From Rickettsiella endosymbiont of Xylota segnis (GTDB lineage: Bacteria; Pseudomonadota; Gammaproteobacteria; Diplorickettsiales; Diplorickettsiaceae), in the NCBI RefSeq assembly GCF_964019545.1, contig NZ_OZ026451.1, positions 496,001-560,000 of the forward strand: a DNA stretch of 64,000 bases, in the 5' to 3' direction. The notes under the pieces were generated by a model. That model ran no database searches and was not told the origin of the DNA. It was given only the letters and a program-made list of their open reading frames with translations. The translations under genes and the position numbers were made by a program. Positions 1 through 7,582 of this stretch are shown one piece after another; the first letter of the stretch is position 1; each line of letters starts with the position of its first letter.

Positions 1-2900
1 AATTTAGTGAGTTGTGTTTCACATTCTGTAATATCAATTTGCTCAGAGGGAATTTCTGATAATAGTTTTTCCAGTTCATAACCTTCTTCTTGTAATTGTT
101 CTTCTAAGGTTTTAGCGCGTACACGTAACTCTTGTGAAAATAAACGTTGTTGCTCTAAGGTATCACGATCTAAGTTAAGATTGCTTTCCAATGTTTGCAA
201 TTGGTCTTCAGTGCATTTAATTCTATTGTCGATGGTTTCTAATTGCGTTTGGCTTTCCTTAAGTTGTAAGCCAAGTTTATTTTTCTTATCGATATGATGA
301 TTGAGTTGTTGCTCAAGTGAGCTTATCGGATTTTCAACAACGTTGAGGATTTTATGTAATTGGCTAAGACGTTGTTCTAATTGCAATTGTTGTTGTTTTA
401 CATTGGATAAACTGGCAAGTTCGGCTTTTAGTTGATGACCTGCCGCTTGTAGGCTTAACTCATGTTGATGAAGTTCTGCTTCATAAGCTTTAGCGACACG
501 CACTGATTCATTGAGTTGACTGTGTAGTGACTCTTTATCTTCCAAGTGTGCGAGCCGTTGTTTTTCCATTTGCTGCAGCTGAGTATCTGCTATTTTTTGC
601 TCTTCGCTGGTTTGCTGCACTTTTTCTTGTGTCGTTTCATTAAGTTGTTTGGTTTCTTGCAATTCTTGTTGTATCACTTGAATACGTTGTTTAGCTTGAT
701 TTATCCGCGCATGTTGTACAGTTTGGCGTGCGCTTAAATCTGCTTGTTGGGCAATTAATTCTGCATAGTGTTTTTGTTGTAGAGTTTGAGCTTCTTCCAG
801 TTCTTTTAATTGCTTTTGAATGTGCAGAGAGTGTGCTTGTTGCTTATCAAGCTGTTCTTGAGTGTCTTGTTGTATTTTTTGTAATTGAACTATTTCGCGT
901 TCACGTTGTAATAAGCCTGCTTTATCATCACCTGCTGCGGTTAAACGAATCCAATGGTTACCTAAACAAACCCCTTCGCGCGTGATGATGGACTCATAGC
1001 TTTTTAATTGTTTGGTATGTTCCAGGGCTTCAGACATCGTCTCGGCTACATAGACACCCGCTAATAAGTGTTCGAGTGGCCATGGAGCTGTAAATTTGCT
1101 GCTGATAGGCGCTAAGGCTAATTGATTCTGAAAGGTCGATGCAAAATGTTCACATGGCATCGATTTTGTCATTAAGCTAACGGTATTCGGCGGTGGGTTA
1201 GTTAAAAAATCATCTAAAGAATCTCGGTCGGTAAAACATACCGCTTGAATATGCTGATTTAAAGCAAGTTCTACAGCACGTTCCCAGCCTGATTCAACTT
1301 GCAATAGCTGAGCCAATCGAGGCTGCTCGGTTAAATTATGCTTTTTAAACCATTGCAGTAAGGTATGTTCGCGTTTGCCTAAAGCTTCTTGTTGCAAGGC
1401 CATGAGTGAAGCATATTCGCCTTGAGTGATCTGTAAGCGGCTTTTTAATTGATCGAGTTCTTTAGTGGCTTGTTGTAAATGGGAACGCTGCTCAAGAATT
1501 TGTTGAGCAATTTGTTCGCGTTGTGTTTTACATTGAGTTTGTTTTTCTACAACTTGCGCTAAAACTTCGTTCAAATTTTCAGGTTGTTCATTCTGTGAGA
1601 TTAAAATTTTAGATTGTGCATCGTGATCCTGCTGCAAACGTTCAATACGCAGGTTTAAAGTTTGTGATTGTTGTTGATGGTAATGGTTTTGTGTTGCAGC
1701 AATATGTTGTTGTTGTTTTAGTTCAGAAAAAGAGGTTTGAATTTTTTCCCATTTTGTTTGCCATTCTGCATAATTTTTTTCAGCTACTTTTAGCAAAGAT
1801 TGGCTTTGCTCAGCAGCTACTTGGAGTTCATTTTGTTTTTGCTGAAGTTCGCTAAGTGTTTGCTTGATTTGAATCTGATTAGTTTCGCTGGATTGGCATT
1901 GCTGTTCAAGAACCAATTTCTTTTTGCTTAAATCGGCTAGTTCCTGTTGATTTTGCTGAAGTTGTGTTGTCTGCGTACGTAAGTTTTCTTCCAAACGTGT
2001 TATATTATTGCCTAATTCGTAATATTCTGTTTGAAAACTATTACAATTTAGCCTTGTTTGAGTTTGTTGAGCACGATCAGCTACTATTTGTGCTGATAAA
2101 TGCTGTTGTTCAAGTTGAGATGTGTGTAGTTGTTCTTCAACACATTGTATTTCAGTTAATTGAGTCTGTAGTTTTTTCTGAAAAGCTTGGTAACGTAAGG
2201 TTTGTAGTTGAGCCTTTAGGAGCCGTTCTTCTTGCTTAAGTGTTTTATAGCGTTCGGCAGTATTGGCTTGTCGTTGTAAATGCTTAAGCTGCTTGCTAAG
2301 TTCTTCTCTTAAGTCATTTAAACGATTTAAATTTTCCTGCGTATGTTCTAAGCGTAACTCAGTTTCACGACGCCTCTCTTTATATTTTGAGATACCGGCG
2401 GCTTCTTCGATATAGGCACGAAGCTCTTCGGGTTTAGCTTCTACTATACGGGAAATCATACCTTGTTCAATGATGGCATAACTGCGCGGACCTAAGCCAG
2501 TGCCTAGGAAAATGTCACGAATATCGCGTCTGCGACAACGCGTCCCATTAAGTGAATAGATTGATTGACCTTCACGTGTGATTTCACGTCGGATCGAAAT
2601 TTGTGTGTAACTACTGTATTGGCCGCCTAGGCTTGCATCGGAGTTATCAAAATTCAGCTCAATTGCTGCTTTGCCTAGAGGTTTACGGCTATGACAACCA
2701 TTGAATATCACATCATCAAGTGATTGGCCACGTAGTTGCTTCGCAGAGCTTTCACCCATAACCCAGCGAATGGCATCGATAATATTCGATTTTCCACAGC
2801 CGTTCGGTCCTACGATAGCGGTAAGATTACTAGGAAAAGCCACCGTAGTGGGGTCAACAAAGGATTTGAATCCTGCTAATTTAATACTTTCTAGACGCAT
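1..2900 (-). CDS. smc: Chromosome segregation protein SMC (C-terminal end outside window)
   Basis: About 966 codons are open from an ATG at 2898-2900 to the left edge, so roughly the first four fifths of a usual 1,160-1,190-residue SMC are present. The N-terminus has the SMC head start (MRLESIKLAGFKSF) and the Walker A loop GPNGCGKSN, followed by the head segment ending in EEAAGISKYKERR. A long Gln/Glu/Leu-rich coiled coil follows. A hinge-like segment lies around 900-1,500 bp, with GDDKAGLLQREREI at its end, and then the returning coil. The missing part is the C-terminal head with the signature motif and Walker B. SMC forms the condensin that organises the nucleoid. No gene of the ScpA/ScpB type is seen here. 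Small open frames on the opposite strand are shadows of the coiled coil. Confidence 0.96.
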   Translation of the reverse strand, partial: MRLESIKLAGFKSFVDPTTVAFPSNLTAIVGPNGCGKSNIIDAIRWVMGESSAKQLRGQSLDDVIFNGCHSRKPLGKAAIELNFDNSDASLGGQYSSYTQISIRREITREGQSIYSLNGTRCRRRDIRDIFLGTGLGPRSYAIIEQGMISRIVEAKPEELRAYIEEAAGISKYKERRRETELRLEHTQENLNRLNDLREELSKQLKHLQRQANTAERYKTLKQEERLLKAQLQTLRYQAFQKKLQTQLTEIQCVEEQLHTSQLEQQHLSAQIVADRAQQTQTRLNCNSFQTEYYELGNNITRLEENLRTQTTQLQQNQQELADLSKKKLVLEQQCQSSETNQIQIKQTLSELQQKQNELQVAAEQSQSLLKVAEKNYAEWQTKWEKIQTSFSELKQQQHIAATQNHYHQQQSQTLNLRIERLQQDHDAQSKILISQNEQPENLNEVLAQVVEKQTQCKTQREQIAQQILEQRSHLQQATKELDQLKSRLQITQGEYASLMALQQEALGKREHTLLQWFKKHNLTEQPRLAQLLQVESGWERAVELALNQHIQAVCFTDRDSLDDFLTNPPPNTVSLMTKSMPCEHFASTFQNQLALAPISSKFTAPWPLEHLLAGVYVAETMSEALEHTKQLKSYESIITREGVCLGNHWIRLTAAGDDKAGLLQREREIVQLQKIQQDTQEQLDKQQAHSLHIQKQLKELEEAQTLQQKHYAELIAQQADLSARQTVQHARINQAKQRIQVIQQELQETKQLNETTQEKVQQTSEEQKIADTQLQQMEKQRLAHLEDKESLHSQLNESVRVAKAYEAELHQHELSLQAAGHQLKAELASLSNVKQQQLQLEQRLSQLHKILNVVENPISSLEQQLNHHIDKKNKLGLQLKESQTQLETIDNRIKCTEDQLQTLESNLNLDRDTLEQQRLFSQELRVRAKTLEEQLQEEGYELEKLLSEIPSEQIDITECETQLTK

Positions 2901-3023
2901 AAGGTATTAATATCGATTTAATATAGGCAAAAGTATAGCATTTATAGAAAATATAAAAGAACAATTAGCTGAATAATAACTAAAAATGCAAGTTTAACTA
3001 CTAAAAAAAAGGGGGGGGTTAAT

Positions 3024-3073
3024 AAAAAAGCCTAAACATACGCTGATTTACGGGGAACGTATATTTAGGCTTT
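3024..3073 (-). terminator. Intrinsic terminator of the glycine-zipper lipoprotein gene
   Basis: Arms 3028-3042 and 3058-3072 form a 15-bp stem (AAGCCTAAA on the outside) with one mismatch and a 15-nt loop. Read on the minus strand it is followed by a T-rich run (TTTTTTATT). It lies just after the stop of the lipoprotein gene. Confidence 0.85.
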
Positions 3074-3088
3074 GCAAGAAAATAACTT

Positions 3089-3328
3089 CTAATATCGGTT
3101 GCCTGAACTACCTGCAAGGCTGCTTCCGGCTACTGCACCTACTCCTGCACCGGCTATCGTAGCTATGGTTCTACCTGAACCACCACCAATTGTGTTACCT
3201 AAAAGACCACCTACTGCAGCACCACCTAAGCCACCGGCAACGCGTCTTTGATCAGGTGACATCGTATCACAAGCAGTAAGGCCTACTAATAAAACGCCTA
3301 TTAAGACGAATAAATTAAATTTTTTCAT
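3089..3328 (-). CDS. Small glycine-zipper outer-membrane lipoprotein
   Basis: The protein has 79 residues from the ATG at 3326-3328. A GGGG Shine-Dalgarno stretch lies about 6 nt upstream, which favours this start over an upstream in-frame one that would add 19 residues lacking signal-peptide character. The N-terminus (MKKFNLFVLIGVLLVG) is a signal peptide ending in the lipobox LTAC, so the mature protein should begin at Cys19 and be lipidated. After a short DQRR-containing linker come Gly/Ala-rich segments (GGLGGAAVGG, then AGAGVGAVAG) that make a glycine-zipper membrane motif, as in OsmB and 17-kDa-antigen-like lipoproteins. The gene is monocistronic with its own terminator. The exact role is unknown; structural or stress lipoproteins are typical of this family. 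Confidence 0.8.
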   Translation of the reverse strand: MKKFNLFVLIGVLLVGLTACDTMSPDQRRVAGGLGGAAVGGLLGNTIGGGSGRTIATIAGAGVGAVAGSSLAGSSGNRY

Positions 3329-3495
3329 ATTATACCCCATGGAAAATGAAATAATTTTTGGACTATTATCTATCGTTCTTAACAAAAGTATAGGCAGCGG
3401 AAGGGCTAAATACCAATTATTAGCACTAAAAACGTTTAAATATTGAACAGTTAGATTAGGTTATAATGAGAGTCCATTTTTCGTAGGACAGCCTA

Positions 3496-3951
3496 ATGCA
3501 AAACATCCAGTTGAAAATTTTGGACCCCCGATTAGGAGAAGAATTTCCTTTGCCTAGCTATGCAACAGATGGGTCAGCGGGGCTTGATTTACGCGTTTGC
3601 AACAAGAATGCTATCCAATTATTACCTAATCAGACCGAATTAATATCAACCGGTTTAGCTATTTATATTGCTCAGCCAAATTTAGCGGCTGTGATTTTGC
3701 CCCGCTCGGGTCTTGGCCATAAACATGGCATTGTACTTGGGAACCTCATCGGTCTCATTGATTCAGATTATCAAGGTGAGCTGTTAATTTCTTGTTGGAA
3801 TCGAGGTCATACCGAGTTTGCCATCCATCCTGGGGATAGAATTGCACAATTGGTATTTGTACCGGTCGTTAGAACGCAGTTTGAATTGGTTTCAGAGTTT
3901 GTACAAACTGATCGAGGCGCAGGTGGTTTTGGCCACTCTGGTGTGGAATAG
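3496..3951 (+). CDS. dut: dUTP diphosphatase
   Basis: This 151-residue trimeric dUTPase hydrolyses dUTP to dUMP and pyrophosphate, keeping uracil out of DNA and feeding thymidylate synthesis. The five conserved motifs appear in order: AGLDLRV (motif 1), [10 protein letters not shown] (2), [11 protein letters not shown] (3), RIAQLVFVP (4) and the C-terminal arm [11 protein letters not shown] (5). Length matches the gammaproteobacterial family (about 150). The ATG follows an AGGA at a usable distance. The gene stands alone on the plus strand, with a 455-bp AT-rich gap after it. Confidence 0.97.
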   Translation: MQNIQLKILDPRLGEEFPLPSYATDGSAGLDLRVCNKNAIQLLPNQTELISTGLAIYIAQPNLAAVILPRSGLGHKHGIVLGNLIGLIDSDYQGELLISCWNRGHTEFAIHPGDRIAQLVFVPVVRTQFELVSEFVQTDRGAGGFGHSGVE

Positions 3952-4406
3952 TTTTTTAGTCATTTGAAATTTGCAATGAATTAACTATGCATATAAATAT
4001 TGTAGATATGATTTTGTATATTTTACGTTTATAATTTTACCGAAGCAAATTATTTGTAAAAGTTGGTTTATTCTAAATTATCGAAAGAAAAAAGGAATAA
4101 ATAAATTAAGTTGTTTTTATAGAAAAAAACAATCATGAAAAAAAGTTAAATAATTTATAGAAAAACACTTTTCCCGCTTAAAAGATCTAAGAAGAGACGC
4201 TGCAACGTCATTCATTCGTAGATATTTTAGCACTATCGATATTTCGTTAACTATTTCAAGTCGTGAAACCCCTGTTAAAGTGCGTTTGTTCTTATATTTC
4301 AATATCTAGTCTGTCTTAATAAAAGCTTAATTTTCAAACTATAAACTACGTTCCTAGCAAAATTATTATTAATTAAATAATAATTAATCTAATTTAACGA
4401 GATAAT
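3952..4406. other. AT-rich intergenic stretch with no convincing gene
   Basis: The 455 bp between dut and the next gene are very AT-rich. One 61-codon open frame on the minus strand (4117-4302) lacks a Shine-Dalgarno and recognisable protein features, so I do not call it. Short A/T inverted repeats (for example near 4110-4133) are too weak to call as a terminator. The 40 bp before 4407 consist largely of repeated TAATTAAT-type sequence and may hold the promoter. Confidence 0.5.
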
Positions 4407-5468
4407 ATGTTTAATAATAATTGTACAAATGAGTTAGTTAATGTGGTTGAAGCTTGTAATGTAAGCGCGTTGGGAAATTTAGTAAATCCTTTTATAAGTG
4501 GCCAATGTTCTTCTACAGATCTAAATATTATTTCAAGATTAAATCAAGAAATAGAAACCTATTGTCCAGAGGAATCAAAATTAATCGTCAAATATTATTT
4601 GAGTTTGTTAGTTGAAAGTTTTACATCGAATGAATCATCATCCCTTGGAATTCCTGATTTATTCTGCTTTTTTAGACCATTGGAACTCAAAAGTTTACAA
4701 GTGTTACTTCCAGGTGAGTTTTTAGCGGGATTCCTAGATGGTTTTGATGAGTATCTTACTCCTTTACTACTTAAGAAATGGCTTAAAAAAAATTGTTCAC
4801 AAATAATTTTAGGCAACTTTATTCGAGCATTAACTGATTCTTTGATAGGTGCTTTTGTGCGTTTTCCGGCTCATTTAGCTACAAGATATATGGTAATAGG
4901 AGAGCTAGAAGAATGGGAAAATATACACCTTTATCTAACTGGCTCATTTTTATTGCATCTTATGATGAATGCATTGTTACTTTCAATTTATGAAGTAATG
5001 TCCTGCGGTCAAATACGGGACTGGAAAAATAAATTTGAAACACAGAGATGGAGAATCAATATACCCATTCAATTCACAAAGTTAACACTGAATAGTACAT
5101 GGCTTAGTTGTCCCTTTAAAGCAGGGATTGGTTATTTAATGAATGTATTAGGTCAAATAACAGGATTGCGTTCTTTATATTTCTGTGCATCTAAGTTTAA
5201 ATGTTTAAGTGCAGGAGATCATTCTATAGAGTTGCCTTCAGTCGAGAGTCGTTTAAATAGGTTAGAAGGTTTGTTCGAACGAATGAATAGAACGGGGGCA
5301 GTTAGTAGTAACACATCAAGTTTTTTTAGTTCATTAAGAAGTAGTTGGCATAGTACTCAGAGAATCAATTTGTTTTCCAATCAACCAACACAAAATCCCA
5401 TAGATCATATTTATGAAAGTATTCCACCCAGTTCTGACGGAGGATATATGACTCCCATAACCCATTAA
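4407..5468 (+). CDS. Hydrophobic protein of unknown family with C-terminal tyrosine motif (effector candidate)
   Basis: The product has 353 residues and I recognise no family. The N-terminal 95 residues are mixed. Residues about 100-265 contain hydrophobic or amphipathic helices (including one at 173-195), then a short coiled-coil-like segment at 280-296, a Ser/Thr/Asn-rich linker, and a tail with HIYESIPP at 334-341 and GGYMTP. The order (GEFLAGF-type helix, further hydrophobic helices, Cys-containing basic segment, then a Tyr motif) resembles the C-terminal module of the two convergent genes next door (5548-11212), so a distant relation is possible. There is no signal peptide. The position in an island of unknown genes and the tail motif suggest a secreted host-directed protein, but this is inference. 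Confidence 0.6.
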   Translation: MFNNNCTNELVNVVEACNVSALGNLVNPFISGQCSSTDLNIISRLNQEIETYCPEESKLIVKYYLSLLVESFTSNESSSLGIPDLFCFFRPLELKSLQVLLPGEFLAGFLDGFDEYLTPLLLKKWLKKNCSQIILGNFIRALTDSLIGAFVRFPAHLATRYMVIGELEEWENIHLYLTGSFLLHLMMNALLLSIYEVMSCGQIRDWKNKFETQRWRINIPIQFTKLTLNSTWLSCPFKAGIGYLMNVLGQITGLRSLYFCASKFKCLSAGDHSIELPSVESRLNRLEGLFERMNRTGAVSSNTSSFFSSLRSSWHSTQRINLFSNQPTQNPIDHIYESIPPSSDGGYMTPITH

Positions 5469-5547
5469 AACATGCAATAGAAAATAAACAAACCTAGAAG
5501 GCTGCTAGGTGCGCTAAGAAATTACTAGAATGGAAATCTATGTCAAT

Positions 5548-7491
5548 TCACTTATGGGAATTATTATTAATATTATTTAGTTTGTTTGCGCGTTTTGCAA
5601 ATGCTTCCACTAACTCACTGGGACGAAAAGATTGGGTTGAGGATGTACCTGCCTTAGTAACAGGTTTGGGAAAGAACCTAGAAGGTTGCGATTGTAGTTT
5701 GCGGATTGGTTTACTAATTTGTGTGGTTGGTTTATCTGGAAGAGGAATTATATTATCGTAAGTCGAATCTTGGTTAAGCGTTTGCATTTCCGTCGCATCA
5801 TCAGGAGTTGAGTGAGAAGAAGGACAGCATTTTTCTCGTAGCCATTTTAAAGTGGCAAAAGTTGTGCCACGAGTCGCTAAATTAACAAAAAAGCCGCCGA
5901 ATGCTATAGCTTGATTGGTATAAGTAGCTTGACTTAAAAGTAAAGAAGGTAGATTAGCTAGTGTAGCTAGGTAAGGTAGTATGAAGTTAAGTACCTTACT
6001 GGTTCGTGCAGTGGCGCCATATTTTTTTTCAATAAAGTGTTTAGTCTTGGTAATAGCCATATTGACAGCAATACCCGTGGCCAAAACAGAAAAAAAGTAA
6101 ACGCTAAGTGCTTCAAGCATTTTCCTGGAATCTTGTGATTCTTCTTCATCCTGCCAAAAAGTATTTTTCAGAATTGGATAAAGCATTAGACTTACTGCAG
6201 ACTGTATCATAGCTGAGGTTATCTGAGGTAGCCAAAATCTTAACAGGGAATTTCCTGAGAAACGTTTTTCTAGATACTGAGTGATCTCAGCAGTAAAAAA
6301 AGAGACAAAGCCTTGTGCAATACCTTCACCGCCTTGATAGATAAGCGTTTCTATAAGAACATCACTCTTTGATGTTATCAAGTTAGCTTCTAACTTTTTT
6401 AAACTTTTTAAGGTTTGGAAGCGATCTTCCTCAATTGCGGGGTTAAAAGCGGGTGTATCATAATTGATATTGTTATGTGACTGATACCTATCTAAAAGTT
6501 CACGAGTGGTGATATCCGGACACGTTTTTAGTATATAGTCGCGAGTAGTAAGCGAATAACTCGTCATACGGGTATCTAATGGTAGGCCGCGCCGAATCAT
6601 TTCTTCCAATAACAGTGGAGGACATTTAGCATCGATAACCAGGGTTGCGAAGGGTTTTCCATCCGGTGTCATGAGTTCACTAATAGGAGCGGGTTGCAGA
6701 TCTAATACGGTTTTGAAATTTCGCCAACTTTGAAATCTTGCCATGTCTTTGAGATAAGGATCTTCAGCGTTGTGTAAAATGTCATGCATTTTTCCCATTG
6801 TTTGATCGGAAACTATTTGCAGAGGTTCTTGAGGTATTGTGGGTTCAGTGAATGCTAAGTTATTTGTAATTAAATTTGCAAGAGTAGACGATTTGGATAT
6901 AGGAGATTTAATGTTTGTTTTAAGCGTTAAAGTATCTAATTTTCCTGTTTTATTCATTTGTTTAAGTTCATCGTAACCACCAATACATTGACCGTTTATA
7001 ATTATTTTGGGGAACGATGTGAAAATTTGCTTTCCACATTTTCGAGGTTTAGGATCAGCATTAGGCTTTAAAAGGGTGTCAATATAGGTATATTTTAAAT
7101 TCTTACTTTGTAGTAATTGTTTAGTTTGATAACAATTGAAACAAGACGAGCCTCTGCCATATACAATTATCTCAGGTAAACTATGAACATAGATGTCTAA
7201 AGAAGAGAAGTCATCGTTTTGTAAAGAGTTATTGGGGATGTAAATACTATCTTTAAATACTAAGGGATATGGAGTATTTATGGGTTGTCTACTTTTCTGT
7301 AAAGCTACTTTTCTTTGATTAGGCACAAATAGACATGGAATTGTTTCTTTTTTACATTTGCCGATTTCTATTGCTCTAGTCTTAGCTTGTATATCGTAGA
7401 CAAGTGTATACAATATTCCTTTTTCTATAAGTAGATTTTCAATGGTTTCACAGTTAAGGCAATCAGGTAATGAATAAACTTCTACTATCAT
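5548..7491 (-). CDS. Tandem glutaredoxin-like protein with hydrophobic C-terminal module (paralogue 1)
   Basis: The protein has 647 residues. Residues 1-65 form a glutaredoxin-like fold with CLNC at 11-14. Residues 105-185 form a second one with CFNC at 117-120 and the glutathione-site-like stretch FPKIIINGQCIGGYDEL. Residues about 220-580 are nearly the same as the C-terminal part of the neighbouring larger paralogue. They comprise a helical start, a Cys/Pro-containing segment at 256-338 with U-box-like spacing, then about four hydrophobic segments (415-440, 458-482, 500-520, 525-545), a CC pair and the motif STYDNI at 576-581. The tail is basic. The gene follows its paralogue on the same strand across a 91-bp gap with a perfect hairpin. 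Function is unknown; thiol exchange is suggested only by the CxxC sites. Confidence 0.7.
   Translation of the reverse strand: MIVEVYSLPDCLNCETIENLLIEKGILYTLVYDIQAKTRAIEIGKCKKETIPCLFVPNQRKVALQKSRQPINTPYPLVFKDSIYIPNNSLQNDDFSSLDIYVHSLPEIIVYGRGSSCFNCYQTKQLLQSKNLKYTYIDTLLKPNADPKPRKCGKQIFTSFPKIIINGQCIGGYDELKQMNKTGKLDTLTLKTNIKSPISKSSTLANLITNNLAFTEPTIPQEPLQIVSDQTMGKMHDILHNAEDPYLKDMARFQSWRNFKTVLDLQPAPISELMTPDGKPFATLVIDAKCPPLLLEEMIRRGLPLDTRMTSYSLTTRDYILKTCPDITTRELLDRYQSHNNINYDTPAFNPAIEEDRFQTLKSLKKLEANLITSKSDVLIETLIYQGGEGIAQGFVSFFTAEITQYLEKRFSGNSLLRFWLPQITSAMIQSAVSLMLYPILKNTFWQDEEESQDSRKMLEALSVYFFSVLATGIAVNMAITKTKHFIEKKYGATARTSKVLNFILPYLATLANLPSLLLSQATYTNQAIAFGGFFVNLATRGTTFATLKWLREKCCPSSHSTPDDATEMQTLNQDSTYDNIIPLPDKPTTQISKPIRKLQSQPSRFFPKPVTKAGTSSTQSFRPSELVEAFAKRANKLNNINNNSHK
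5752..6834 (-). repeat. Duplicated segment, copy A
   Basis: This stretch encodes residues about 220-580 of the 647-residue paralogue and matches 7973-9052. Parts are identical at the DNA level over more than 100 bp (about 5763-5892 against 7979-8109), including silent positions, which points to recent duplication or gene conversion. Confidence 0.9.
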
Positions 7492-7536
7492 CGGATTAAC
7501 TCATAAATAGCTGTTTTATTTTTATTCTATGACAAG

Positions 7537-7563
7537 TACTATCCCACGCAATGTGGGATAGTA
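7537..7563. other. Perfect 11-bp hairpin between the two paralogues
   Basis: Arms TACTATCCCAC (7537-7547) and its exact complement (7553-7563) enclose a 5-nt loop. On the minus strand it lies 20 nt after the stop of the large paralogue and about 45 nt before the second one. No uninterrupted T-run follows on either strand, so it may be a weak terminator, a processing site or an mRNA stabiliser. Confidence 0.6.
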
Positions 7564-7582
7564 ACAAAGAACAATCTAATTT

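Noticed and set aside
546-2910. Several plus-strand open frames of 60-91 codons within the first 2.9 kb
   Set aside because: They are antisense shadows of the smc coiled coil, which is itself unmistakable on the minus strand.
3011-3018. Run of eight G next to the lipoprotein terminator
   Set aside because: A homopolymer with no associated structure; possible slippage site, but it is outside any gene.
4117-4302. A 61-codon minus-strand open frame in the gap after dut
   Set aside because: No Shine-Dalgarno, no recognisable protein features and strongly AT-driven composition.
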